This document shows positions 38,900 through 50,329 of a stretch of 64,000 nt of DNA, one piece after another; the stretch's first letter is position 1, and each line of letters opens with the position of its first letter. Location: the NCBI GenBank assembly GCA_035578155.1, contig JAPWDM010000001.1:162165498-162229497 (forward strand), written 5' to 3'. The stretch comes from Brachynemurus nebulosus (Eukaryota > Arthropoda > Insecta > Neuroptera > Myrmeleontidae). The notes beneath the pieces are model-generated. The model was given only the letters and a program-made list of their open reading frames with translations. It was not told where the DNA came from and made no database searches. Both the position numbers and the translations under genes were made by a program.

Positions 38900-38928
38900 T
38901 CTCTCTCTCTGTGTGTGTGTGTGTGTGT
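38900..38928 (+). repeat. (CT)n(GT)n microsatellite
   Basis: Short CT run followed by a GT run. Confidence 0.9.
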
Positions 38929-41410
38929 TACGCTGTGCTAGTGTTAACTGCTAATTATAGATTGCATTTATAAATTAATCTAATAAATGATATTCAATTT
39001 ATATTAACTGGTCAAGCAAAAATGCTAACATGAAATTAATAAAATAGTAAGTAAACCAAGTTGCTTTTTATGTGAGTATTTTAACACGCAACTATTTAAA
39101 CAGTTATAATAAATCAGGTGAATAATATAAATAGATATTTCATCCTCATTTGACAGTACGTATAACGATTCAATGTAATTTATAACTGCAGTTATAACGT
39201 TTGGAACGTAATTGTAATTTATTACGCAAAATGTCCTGTAATTATGACAGGATAAGTGCTGGTTAAAAATTTATATAAAGGTATCTTATAGATGTCTGAA
39301 ATATAAACATGGTGCTGACCTCTTAGGTGTTCCAAAAGTGTTCCAAAAGTCAATGAGAAATGAAACCCATGTGTACAATCTAATTCATTATACTTATATA
39401 CATACATATTTTGTTTTCCTATGTAAGGACTCCTATTCAAAATATGTACATTTGGTTGAAAATATGGCACAACAATAAAACAATATATTGGCAGAAATGT
39501 TCTCGCAAAGTAACCACTTTTTAACTTATTGCTTCTTTTTAGAAATTAGGGTTAGTTAATTAAGATATCGCTCAGTTTAATTTAATTGTACCCCGCTTCC
39601 CGAAAAATCGAATTATTCGAAAAATCGAATTATTCGTTTTCTTTCGAATAACTCGATTTTTCGAATTATTCGAAAAAATGAATTATTCGATTCGAAATCG
39701 AATCGAATAGCACTATTCGATTCGCTTCTATTCGAGCACTATTCACACACCCGTAATATAAAATTATTTAATGTCATGGATATGACATTAATGAAGGTGG
39801 AGTTTATTTTCAAAAAAAAAATTTCTAACAAAATGTAATTTTCGAGTAAAATGAGATCCTCTATCACCAGCAACATTTTCACGGATTTTTTACCAGTGTT
39901 GTCACAGTTGTGTTGTCACACACAATAACAATGTTGTCACAATTTCAAAAGTAAAAGTCCTACTTTGCGAAGTAAAGTACCTATTTGTTTGTTATTAAAA
40001 AATATGCAATACCATAAAGTAACGCTCAGATCTATTGATATTATCTTACTTTGTTTGAAAATTGGCTTTTAAACTTGAAACAATTGTCACAATTAAAAAA
40101 TAAACGTGATTTTTTGCTAAGTAAAATCTTTGCTTTGTTATCTAAAATATGGAATAACATTAATTAAATTAGATTTATCTATTTTTCTTTTACCGTTTGG
40201 TTTGCAGCACTTTTTGTTTCCGGTATTTTTTCAGACACTAGTAGTTGTAACACGCTATTCATATTATCCATGATGCTATTGTGACCGTGTAACAAAAAAT
40301 AAGTCAAAAGCTCTCAAACGTAATATTTTCTGTTGGATATTCAGTTCCAGTTTTATTTTTTGTTTGTAAAGGTACATTTTTGTAAGTTAAAAATTTCAAA
40401 TTAACGATCATTATTAATTCAAGGAATTAAAAACGCAATTTCTAAAATTAATTTTTATTCAGATTTTTTTTTTTTTTTTTGAAAATAAACTTAAAATTTG
40501 ATGTCCTTTTTCGGTACTTTGTAATTAGTTTTAGAAAAAAATTTCCGTTTAGAATATTGACTCCTTATATAGCTCCTTTTTGTCCATACAAAAAAAGGTC
40601 AAAACACAATTTTATAAAAACCACTTGAAAAAAAACACACTTATTTAAAATTTTTGTCCCTTTCATTTACTGCACAAATAGATATTTTGAATTGTGTGAA
40701 AAGGCATACTACAGATAATATTATATTTATACTAGGGTAATTTTTGCATAGTCAAAATGAAATGAAATTCAACATTTAGTGTTGGAGTAAAGCACTGTAA
40801 ACTGTATCTGCAAGGGTGGGAACTGGCCGGCACGATGCCGTGAAATATTGTAAACTACATTGCAGGAGGCGTCAAAATCCCTCAAAACGCTCTACTAATA
40901 TTAAAAGTAATTTAGATAAATTTTAAATGAATCATACTGTATATATTATATAAATATTATTAGGATAATAATTGAAGAACATTTGATTTAAACTTTATAT
41001 CAGAAATTATCACTCAAAATTTATATATATCCATATGTAAGTAAATACGAAAGCCTTGAAGCAGAATCCATTGAACCAGTTTTATACATTTGGTTAATAA
41101 AATACCACTACACACATAAATATAATTTTATTTTATACGTACAGTCACGGACTGAATTTTTTTAATATATGTACATACGAGTGCTAGTTTTTAACAAACT
41201 AACAAATTTATCTTTTTTCTTTAATTAATTAACTTTAAAATTCCAATTATTCGCCAATATTTTGAGTAAAAATCGTATGTTATACAATATTATGAAATAT
41301 TTAAACAATTCTTTATTTAATTTTTTTTTCCAAAAATTATCCTTATTTAATTTTTTAATAAACAGTCAGAATCTCAATATGTAAGTCAGTCCAGTTAAAA
41401 ATAAACGGAA
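38929..41410. other. Non-coding stretch, 2.5 kb
   Basis: Contains an ATCGAATTATTCG-type palindromic patch at 39,598-39,745, probably a hAT-type subterminal region. No gene supported. Confidence 0.4.
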
Positions 41411-41417
41411 AACTTAC

Positions 41418-42589
41418 AGACGATACCGTACATGCCCGTTTGAAGATTCCGTAGATGGTGGATACCTTATAGCAGGGATCTGCAACCCGCGGCTCGCGGG
41501 CCGTGCGGCCGACCAAGCAACATAATTTTTCGAAGAATTTGTTCCGCTTATGCACAGTTGCGCATACACTGACTTATTTTGTTTTCCGTTATTATTATAA
41601 GATGTAAATAAAATTGTTACTAAAAGTCTTCGTCGTTTCCCCTGCATAATATAGCGAATTTCCGTTCACAAAAATTAGTTTTTCTCGGAACCTAATTGAC
41701 ATAGAATAATAAATTGTTCAAAAACCTATTTTATATGATTTTTTCTCCTCTTTCCAACGGTCGCGGTGTAAGAAAATGTCGCAAAAACTTTTAAACTTCG
41801 GAAAATTTTAGCAAAAAAGCTTATTTTTTCACGGTATATGCCTAAAAAACCATGTTCCGGGCATGAGACGGGTTTGGTTGAAGAACTGATCCAAGGTTTT
41901 GGACTTCCTACATTTTAACCGAATTTCGTAGAAATAGGATATTTTGTTCGAGAGTTATTGCGCGAACACATAAATACAAACCTTAATGAATGTTGTTTTC
42001 GACTTCTAGGGATTTCAAAACTAAGTTTCTATTATGGTCACGGGCTCAAGTTGCGTCATAACAGTGGCTCTAATAACTGAATTTTCGATCCGGAAATTCG
42101 CTAAAAGGGAAACACTTATTTAAGCCACATACTACATTACAAAATATCTAACTGTGCGACCCGCTTAAAAATAATGTTTCTTAAAATGGCCCGCCATCCA
42201 AAAAAGGTTGCCGACCTCTGCCTTATAGTTTCTTCAAATCTATCACTGTCATCGTTTGTCACATTCCTCATCTTCTTCCACATTTTTGGACCTACGAAGG
42301 CGAAATTTTGCTTGTGCGTGCTATACATAGAAATCTCTTTCTTAATTTTTAAAGAGTCATTCCCGTATTTAAAATTGGGAATGTAAAATTTTTTTCCACA
42401 TACTATTTCGAAAAATAAAGATGATGTTCGTTTGTGAAATACTACACTTCCGAGTGAGGGTTTTCGTCTCGCAGCCTGTAATTTTGCAACCATGGGCCCA
42501 AAAAATTTGAACAAAATACGGTCCAATTTATCTGTACGATAATGTACAAATTTATGTATCAAACGCTTGTGTATTATATTCAAAACATT
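41418..42589 (-). pseudogene. Long open frame/possible exon split by a hAT MITE
   Basis: On the minus strand, 42,589 to 42,221 is open for 123 codons. After removal of the hAT element and one TSD copy, the frame continues without a break at 41,464 for 16 more codons. It ends at a strong splice donor, CT|GTAAGT (exon end 41,418). A possible acceptor, AAATTACAG, precedes 42,475. So long an open frame is unusual in this AT-rich region and suggests a formerly coding exon. Residues include RRKPSLGSVVFHKR, NFAFVGPKMWKK and NDDSDRFEET. I do not recognise the protein. The GPKMW segment loosely recalls the C-terminal part of some retrotransposon proteins, so a transposon origin is possible. Confidence 0.4.
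41473..42220. mobile_element. hAT MITE inside the open frame, 748 bp
   Basis: The ends CAGGGATCTGCAACC and (read inward from the right) CAGAGGTCGGCAACC are flanked by the exact 8-bp TSD CCTTATAG (41,465-41,472 and 42,221-42,228). CCCGCGGCTCGCGGGCC lies near the left end. The interior holds a nested R1-family segment (about 41,652-42,103, TAGCGAATTTCCG to CGGAAATTCGCTA). Confidence 0.9.
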
Positions 42590-42994
42590 TCATTTACATT
42601 ATGAATAGACGTATGTAAATTTATATTAAATACATAAACTCAACTTGAACGACATATTATGCATAGAAATAAATAGATATAAATACGGAGATGCAACATA
42701 TTTTAAACAGAATTTGCGAACTATGTGAATTGACATATGGAATTTAAATTTTCACATAAAAGCCAGCGTTTGTTATCTAATACCTATATATTTACCAAAA
42801 TAAATATACATTAGGTGTACGTCCAAGCCGGAAATTTTACGATATTAAAAAATATAAAACTTAAATATCTAAAAAAAACTCAAAATTTTGTCCTGAAACT
42901 CCACTCAATTTTTAGAAGTATTAAAAATTACAAAGAGAATTGTCTAAGTCTGGTTATGAGATAAAAATTTTTACATAGTTGAAGATTCAGCAAG

Positions 42995-43440
42995 TCGTCC
43001 GTCAGCTGAAAATTGATTTGTACCGAGTCCATTTTTCAAAAAATTTTTCTAGGTGTCTGTTTTGACTATTTTTGATTAGCGTCTCTATAATAAATAGAGT
43101 CTTGACATGTTGTAAAATTAATTATCACATGTTTGAGTAAATATTTTTGAGTAGGTACTTAATTATTGTTAATAAGTTATGAATTAATGAACAATTAAAA
43201 ATTTTTAAGTTAATTATTCTTTCTAGATTAAACTAAATGATTTTTTTTAATATTTAATTTATTTCCAATTGATTTTACACAAACTTTAGACAGAAAATGC
43301 CGGAACCAATCACCGGTGAGCACACATGTCACGACTCTATTTATTATAGGGACTCTATTTTTGATGTTGAGATAGTCGAAACAACTATCAAAATTTTTTT
43401 TTTTTTTAAATGGACTTGGTACAAACTCAAGCTGACGAAG
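42995..43440. repeat. ~445-bp inverted repeat
   Basis: The arms near 43,010-43,120 and 43,320-43,435 share CTCTATTTATTATAG and TTGTACC.AGTCCA in opposite orientation. The 110-codon minus-strand frame across it (43,560-43,228) is not convincing as a gene. Confidence 0.6.
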
Positions 43441-43566
43441 TGTGTATACAACTATACATAAGTATATTTTTACGGTAAAAGTATCAAGAAATAACGATAA
43501 AAGTTTGAGCTGTTCCATGATAATCGTTAATTTCGGGCATTTATCTTGCTCTTTCGGCAAATCTTA

Positions 43567-44026
43567 AGCCCGATTTACATTAACGCTCTTCTCTCACTCC
43601 GATATCACTCCGCTCCAGGTTCGATAAAGTATTCTTACACAATAAACAATGAGCGTATTCACATCACCGCTCTGATATCGGTCCGATATCAGTCACGGTT
43701 CTCTCTCGCTCCAATGTCACTCCAATATCAATACCACTCAGGTAATATTTTATCGGAGCGATATCAGACTTGTTATGGCTTGTACCTATAGTGTAAACAC
43801 TTTTTTGATTCCGCTCCACTCCGCTTGCATTCAGTTGTTATGAAAAGATATTTATTTCGAACTGGGACCGAACTGGCAGTGTACCCAGAGCAGCATTATA
43901 ATGTCAATAGAGAACGAATAGGTACCAGCATGATATCAGCACTGTAATGTGAACACAACAAGATTGTATCAAATCGGGAGCGTAGTGATATCGGAGTGAG
44001 AGCAGAGCGTTAATGTAAATCGGGCC
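43567..44026. mobile_element. Harbinger-like MITE, 460 bp
   Basis: Terminal inverted repeats GCCCGATTTACATTAACGCT and its mate AGCGTTAATGTAAATCGGGC are flanked by TTA (43,564-43,566 and 44,027-44,029). The interior is full of CCGATATCAC/GTGATATCGG-type short motifs in both orientations. A 3-bp TTA duplication is typical of PIF/Harbinger. Confidence 0.82.
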
Positions 44027-44200
44027 TTATAGGTTTTATCTCTACGACAGGGTAAGCATTAAAAAAAAGTTATATTTAGATATGGACAACGCATTACTGT
44101 ACTCTCGGATAGAGTGCTGTATAATTCCAAATGCCACAAGAATTCATCATGTTATAACAAGTAAAATATATCGCTTAAATTTCTTTCTTATGTATATTAA

Positions 44201-44742
44201 ACCTAGAATCATACGTTGGTCTACGAGTCAAGTTAATCATACATCGGCGTCATTTTGACGAATGGACTTTTTACGGGGAGTTTTAGAGTTTATTTGTAAA
44301 AAACATTTTTTTTACATAACAATACTACAAAAGCGAACAAAATACTTAGAAAATTTGTATTTGGAAAAATTTCTTAATATAAATATTTATTAATTTTTTT
44401 AATCTTTTTATCAAAGCATATTTTCATTATAAAAATTAAAAAAAATATAGATAAATACATCAATTGTATCATAAAACATGTCTTTTAAATAATTAATTTA
44501 TGAACTATTATGAGTTAGTGGACATGTGTGACTTTACAGAATGTGAAATTTCTCAGTCATAAATATTCCTATAGATATGTAGTTATTTCCATATTAGGCA
44601 CATTTGTAAATTTTCTAAAATTTGTTAGTAATTTTTCGAATAAGATCTCAAAAAATAATAAAAAGTAAAATATTTCCCACAAAATAAATTGTTAACCTTT
44701 TATTAAGTCATTCGAAACGCATTCTTTAGTTTTCGATTCAAT
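44201..44742 (+). mobile_element. piggyBac-like MITE relic (left part)
   Basis: TTAA (44,197-44,200) is followed by ACCTAGAATCATACGTTGGT. The 540 bp are clearly related to 53,426-53,935. It is broken by the foldback insertion at 44,743, resumes at 47,477 (ATATTAAAA), and similarity fades within about 100 bp. The right end was not found. Confidence 0.7.
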
Positions 44743-44759
44743 TAGCGATATTCTAAAGG

Positions 44760-44849
44760 ATGCTCATGCTCATGCTCATGCTCATACTCATGCTCATGCT
44801 CATGCTCATGCTCATGCTCATGCTCATACTCATACTCATACTCATACTC
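44760..44849 (+). repeat. (GCTCAT)n array, left arm
   Basis: About 15 hexamers, mostly GCTCAT with some ACTCAT, just inside the left end of the foldback element. Confidence 0.95.
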
Positions 44850-47339
44850 TACTTGTTCATACTTACTTTGCTTCATTTGCTTACAATAATTTTCGTATAA
44901 CATTTCCAATAATTTTTGGGATGACTTTTCGAGAGGGTGTTATTAGTAACCATAAACTTTCAAGATGTTAAATTATTTTTTATTACTCATGCGGGAGAAG
45001 TACTAACTTAACGCACACATTTCTGTACGCAAAATAGCTGTTTGTCCACTGTACTCTTCCCGCATACTTTTTTGCGTGTGGAAAGTAACTTTCCACACGC
45101 AAATTGACAATAGAACACGCAAAATTTAATCAAAACACGCAAAGCCGCCTCTTAATTTTTCATTTAATAAATATTTCATAATTATTTCTATAGAAACCAC
45201 CAACAAAGTAATTTAAACGATAATTAATTCAGAAAAAAAAGACAAACACTTAAAAATATTATTTTAAAAAGTAATAAAAATGTCAAAAATAGGTGATAAT
45301 AATAGAGAAAAGTATGTGAAATTCGTAATAAAAAATAGTATGTGCAACTCGTGCGGGATTGTCGATTGCCCCACTCAAGCGAATGAGCGCACTCACTACG
45401 TTCGTGCGCTCAACTTCGCTTCCGTGGGCAATCGACAATTTCCCACACTTATTGCACAATATACTATTATTGCTTACAACAAATATCACCCTATGTTCAC
45501 TCCAATTGTATTTAAATTTGTTACCTGTTTCACAAGCAACGGTTTCTTTTTGCATTCATACAGATAAGTAGGTAACATGCTGCGAACAATACTGCTGATT
45601 ATTGTCGTACTTGAAAAGTCATCTCATTTAAATATTGAAAAACTATACTTACGTACATAAATTATATACCTACATTTTTTCAAAGTCTGCGTTGAAATGT
45701 ATTCACAATTATTGTCAATAGTTTTATGAAGGGTCATCTTTTGTTATATTTTTCACAACTTGGACTAGTGAAAGTACATATTTGTACAGATTAATTTCTT
45801 TTATCTAATAAAAACAGGTAAATTTTTAAGAAATTGTTCTAAATAGATATTTATGATAATTGTTATTTTCTTATTTTTAATATGAATTTATATAAATATA
45901 AAATCCTTATATAGAGTCTATGTCAGATTAAACTTTTTTAGTTAGTTAGACTAAAGTTATATAATATTATGATAATAATTATTCATTCAATCATTTGTTG
46001 AAAGGTCTATCATTATGTGTGTGGAGATATTTGGATAACTAGTAACTTTTCCTATAAATTAAAATATATCAAAGAATGGACAGATTTTTATTTTATCTGT
46101 ATTAATTATTTTGAGTTTAAGAAATATTGCCCTAATTTTTAAAGTTTTATTCTTGTAAAATATTGCATTAATTTGTACATCGAAATTTGTATGTTTGACT
46201 GTATTGCATATTTGTATGAAATTTTTCTAATGCATAATCGTCGATTGTTAACTATCGAAAAATTTTCCAATGTCATTTTTGGAAAAGCTTGTTAATTTTA
46301 AATAAAACAAGGAACCGATAGGTTAATTGATTGTTAAAATTTTATGTTACTGATGGGACTAAAATTATGTGCAAGCTTAGTTTTTAAAATTAAACATTTA
46401 CAGATTGATGGTTTACATGATCTAGTAGCAAAACAGTAATTTTCATTATAATCAATAATTACCAATGCCTTATATTGCATAGAATGTAAAAATGTACAGT
46501 ATGAGAAAACGGTTAGAAATTACTGTCCTCCACTATTAGCGTCAAAAGTATCGCCCAGAGAAATCTTGAACATAGATCAATATTTAAATGAGATGACTTT
46601 TCAAGTACGGCAATAATCAGCAGTATTGTTGGCAGCATGTTGCCTACTTATCTGTATGAATGCAAAAAGAAACCGTTGCTTGTGAAACAGGTAACAAATT
46701 TAAATACAATTGGAGTGAGCATAGGGTGGTATTTGTTGTAAGCAATAATAGTATATTGTGCAATAAGTGTGGAAAATTGTCGATTGCCCACGAAAGCGAA
46801 GTTGAGCGCGAGTGGGGCAATCGACAATCCCGCACGAGTTGCACATACTATTTTTTATTACGAATTTCACATACTTTTTTCTATTATTATCACCTATTTT
46901 TGACATTTTTATTACTTTTTAAAATAATATTTTTAAGTGTTTGTCTTTTTTTTCTGAATTAATTATCGTTTAAATTACTTTGTTGGTGGTTTCTATAGAA
47001 ATAATTATGAAATATTTATTAAATGAAAAATTAAGAGGCGGCTTTGTGTGTTTTGATTAAATTTTGCGTGTTTTATTGTCAATTTGCGTGTGGAAAGTTA
47101 CTTTCCATACGCAAAAAAGTATGCGGGAAGAGTACAGTGGACAAACAGCTATTTTGCGTACAGAAATGTGTGCGCTAAGTTAGTACTTCTCCCGCATGAG
47201 TAATAAAAAATAATTTAACATCTTGAAAGTTTATGGTCACTAATAACACCCTCTCGAAAAGTCATCCCAAAAATTATTGGAAAAGGTATACGAAAATTAT
47301 TGTAAGCAAATGAAGCAAAGTAAGTATGAACAAGTAGAG

Positions 47340-47458
47340 TATGAGTATGAGTATGAGTATGAGCATGAGCATGAGCATGAGCATGAGCATGAGCATGAGC
47401 ATGAGCATTAGCATGAGCATGAGAATGAGTATGAGCATGAGCATGAGCATGAGCATCC
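47340..47458 (+). repeat. (ATGAGC)n array, right arm
   Basis: Reverse-complement counterpart of the left array, with about 20 hexamers including ATGAGT variants and one ATTAGC. It is longer than the left array. Confidence 0.95.
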
Positions 47459-47476
47459 TTTAGAATATCGCTAAAT

Positions 47477-48012
47477 ATATTAAAATTTCACATTATCATA
47501 ATCATCTTTCACATTATCATAATCATTGAGTAAAGTATTTTAGCCTTTAATAGAAAATAAACCTTCAATAGAAAGTGACATTAATCGCTGAAAAAACATC
47601 GGCATTGTCATTACAAGAATAAAATATACGAAAATCTAAAAATCCTGGCTTTATTGCTAACTAAAAAAAAAAAAATGTAAATTCACTGACCGTTTACAAA
47701 TTTGCTATTAAATTTCAAACAATTTTTTTATTTCAATATTAAATATTTTTTTTTACAAAAGAGAAATAATGCCACATCTTCGTATGATTTGATCGCTCGA
47801 ACATTTTCAGATAGTTGCTATTTAATAATCTGTTTTGACATGTTCATTACTTAATAACGTGAATGTCTGATACAAACTTGGGAAGGTTAGTGATCGATAT
47901 ACAGTTAGATTAGATCAATATACATATAGTTGACTGATTGATTGATTTATTGATTATTGATCATTCAACTCATATATCTACTCAAAATTCACATAAATAC
48001 TAATGGTAAATA
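47477..48012. other. Non-coding stretch after the foldback
   Basis: Begins as the continuation of the piggyBac-like relic, then AT-rich sequence with no gene. Confidence 0.4.
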
Positions 48013-48014
48013 CA

Positions 48015-48597
48015 GGGTTCCGTACCTTAAAAGGAAAGATAGTACCCTTATAAGATCACTCTCACTACGAAAATGTTTTTTTTTTTTGGAAAAAATTAAT
48101 TTTTTTAGAAACTATTCAACATTTTGTAATATTACAAAAACATTCTTAATCCACTAGGCAAAGACTACACTTTCACCAAGTTCCATCAAAAAAAAAAATT
48201 TTTAAAACATGAACAGTTGGAAAACTTTTGCGGTTTTTTCTCAATAACTAACTCATTTGTGCACTAATTTGTATTAAACTGGTCTCATTCTGCCAGTATT
48301 AAATAGTTTTGTAACTTTTGTATCCAACTTCTTTTGTACGAAGTCTGATTTTTTTATAACGCGAAAACTGTTTTTGGTCGACTTTAGACGCCATTCTGAG
48401 GAATTTCTGAAGTGACTAAGCTGTTCAAACATAATTCACTGAATTTTACTGAATTTTTCTTATTTTTCGATATTTTCCTTTCCTGGTACAATTTTTGGTA
48501 CGTAAAAATAATAGCAAATTTTAATAAAAAGGTTTAAAAACTCGTAAATAAAAATAGTTTAATTTGATATATTGAATGTTCACTGTGCGGGACCCTA
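48015..48597 (+). mobile_element. Possible MITE starting GGGTTCCGTACC
   Basis: AGGGTTCCGTACCTTAAAAG at the left and GGACCCTAA at the right look like imperfect inverted ends. The left end has an inverted relative at 37,816-37,847. Sequences beginning AGGGTTCCGTACC are abundant in many insect genomes. No TSD recognised. Confidence 0.45.
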
Positions 48598-49507
48598 ATT
48601 GTTCAAGCTCAACCCGCTCTTGGCTGATTTTTTAAAACTTTTGCAAAAATTCCGGTTTATACGTTATAAACTTTATGTACACCTGTTTGTATAGTTTCAA
48701 TGTAGCTAATAAAATTTATAATGTTTCTTTCTACCCGATAAAAGTTAGAATGTAGAAATACTCTACATTTTTATTGCAGAGTGCGCACTTTATACGTCCT
48801 CAACTTTTATTGCACACTTACTCAGAAACATAGCTACCGCAGCAGTCCCGGTGTTATATAAAGGTACATGGGTCGGGTGCCACAGGTCCCTATTTTATGG
48901 GTACCCCGGAGCGCCCTCTACAAAATCGAATATAATCTCAAAATTGAAGAATATAACAAAATGAATCAGGGCTTCTTCGTTTTTTTTTTTGTTCTGTAAC
49001 TCCATTTTTTTGGAAAATTTGAAACATTTCGGAAATTCTCCAAGAGGGCCTCAACAAGTGAGGTATTTAGGAATCACCACATTAGAAGTGCCCCGGGTCC
49101 TTCACACAGATAAATCCGGCCCCGTACCGCAGGCTTTATCAAGTACATCAATAATGGACCCTTGTGCTATAAAGACTCTAATATATATAAACAAAAATCC
49201 GAAAATGTTATTCATATAGTTTTATTTACAAGAGAGCACTAATGAAGGCATAATTCAAACTGTTTGAAATTTGAAACTTGGAAAATTCATAGGTACTATT
49301 AAGGAAACTGTACAATTTTTGTTAATAAATTTCAATAGTCAAGCTTCCAATTTCCCAGTTGAAAATATGGCTAGGTAAAATTTTTTAAGATCACTTAAAA
49401 TCACACAACGACACGTTTTTAAATATTAATGGCTCCGCTCCTAATTGAGCTAAAAACTTGAGAATGGGTAAATAATACACTATATTTGTCAAAACAATAT
49501 ATTTTTA
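48598..49507. other. Non-coding stretch
   Basis: No gene supported. The 76-codon frame at 48,989-49,219 has no recognised homology. Confidence 0.4.
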
Positions 49508-49633
49508 GCGAATTTCCAGAAAGAATTCTGGAAATTCAGCTATTAGAGTAGGTGTCATGACGCGACTTGAGCCCTGGACTATGGCAAAAATTTGTTTTGA
49601 GGTCCCTAGAAACTGAAAATAATATTCACTAAA

Positions 49634-49636
<3 letters not shown>
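49508..49636 (+). repeat. Dispersed repeat R1, copy 4
   Basis: Matches 289-410 and also ends in AAAATTTATATATA before a (TA)n tract. It begins GCGAATTTCC. Confidence 0.75.
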
Positions 49637-49719
<83 letters not shown>

Positions 49720-49727
49720 GTATGTAT
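49637..49727. repeat. (TA)n followed by (TATG)n
   Basis: About 70 bp TA and then about five TATG/GTAT units. Confidence 0.95.
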
Positions 49728-50010
49728 ATATGTATCAGCACGATAACTCTTCAGGAAAAACTGCTAGCTTTGCGAAATTTGGTGACAACGTTGGAAATCC
49801 AAAAATCTTGGATGAGTTCTTCAGCCAAACACGTCGGTTGCCAGGAACATGGTTTTTGTTCTTACAAAAAATTAGTTTTTTGCCAAAATTTGCTACAATT
49901 TAAAAATTTTTGCCACATTTTTTTACACCATTGCAAAGACGGAAAAAAATCACATAAAAAAGGTTTCTGGACTATTATTCTAGGTTAGCTAGTTTTTGAG
50001 AAAATAAGAA

Positions 50011-50329
50011 AATACCCCTGTCGCAGCATCCTGCATAACATAGCGAATTTCCATTTACAAAAGTACGTTTTTCACGGAAACTAGTTGATATAGAGTAATT
50101 GTAAATAAAAACGACCTTCTTTATGTGATTTTTCCGCCTAATTCCGCCAAATTTTTTACGCAAAAAATTTCATTTCACGAAAACAATTTGGCGGAATGAG
50201 GCGGAAAAATCACATAAAGAAGGTCTTTTTTATTTACAATTACTCTATATCAACTAGTTTCCGAGAAAAACGTACTTTTATAAATGGAAATTCGCTATGT
50301 TATGCAGGATGCTGCGACAGGGGTATTTT
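50011..50329. repeat. ~320-bp near-perfect hairpin
   Basis: Arms 50,011-50,152 and 50,184-50,329 match almost base for base (CTGTCGCAGCATCCTGCATA, ATAGCGAATTTCCATTTA, GACCTTCTTTATGTGATTTT), with a 31-bp loop. The arm is related to the R1-family segment at about 41,641-41,700. Confidence 0.9.

Larger units (their letters stand above)
44743..47473. mobile_element. 2.7-kb foldback element, ~895-bp arms
   Basis: Arms 44,743-45,639 and 46,578-47,473 are reverse complements from TAGCGATATTCTAAAGGATG inward, with a ~940-bp unique middle. AAT flanks both ends. The paralogous segment at 53,915-53,940 has GATTCAATATATTAAA, exactly the site expected before insertion (GATTC-AAT-ATATT). The left arm has about 30 bp (near 45,377) absent from the right arm. 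The frames in the two arms at 45,280-45,570 and 46,644-46,962 are mirror images and not genes. No transposase in the middle. Confidence 0.88.

Noticed and set aside
42137..42583. The 148-codon minus-strand frame as one intact gene
   Set aside because: Its C-terminal part is translated hAT MITE sequence. The natural continuation is on the other side of the element.
45280..46962. Mirror-image frames of 66-100 codons in the foldback arms
   Set aside because: The same sequence is read from both arms of an inverted repeat on opposite strands, with no homology.
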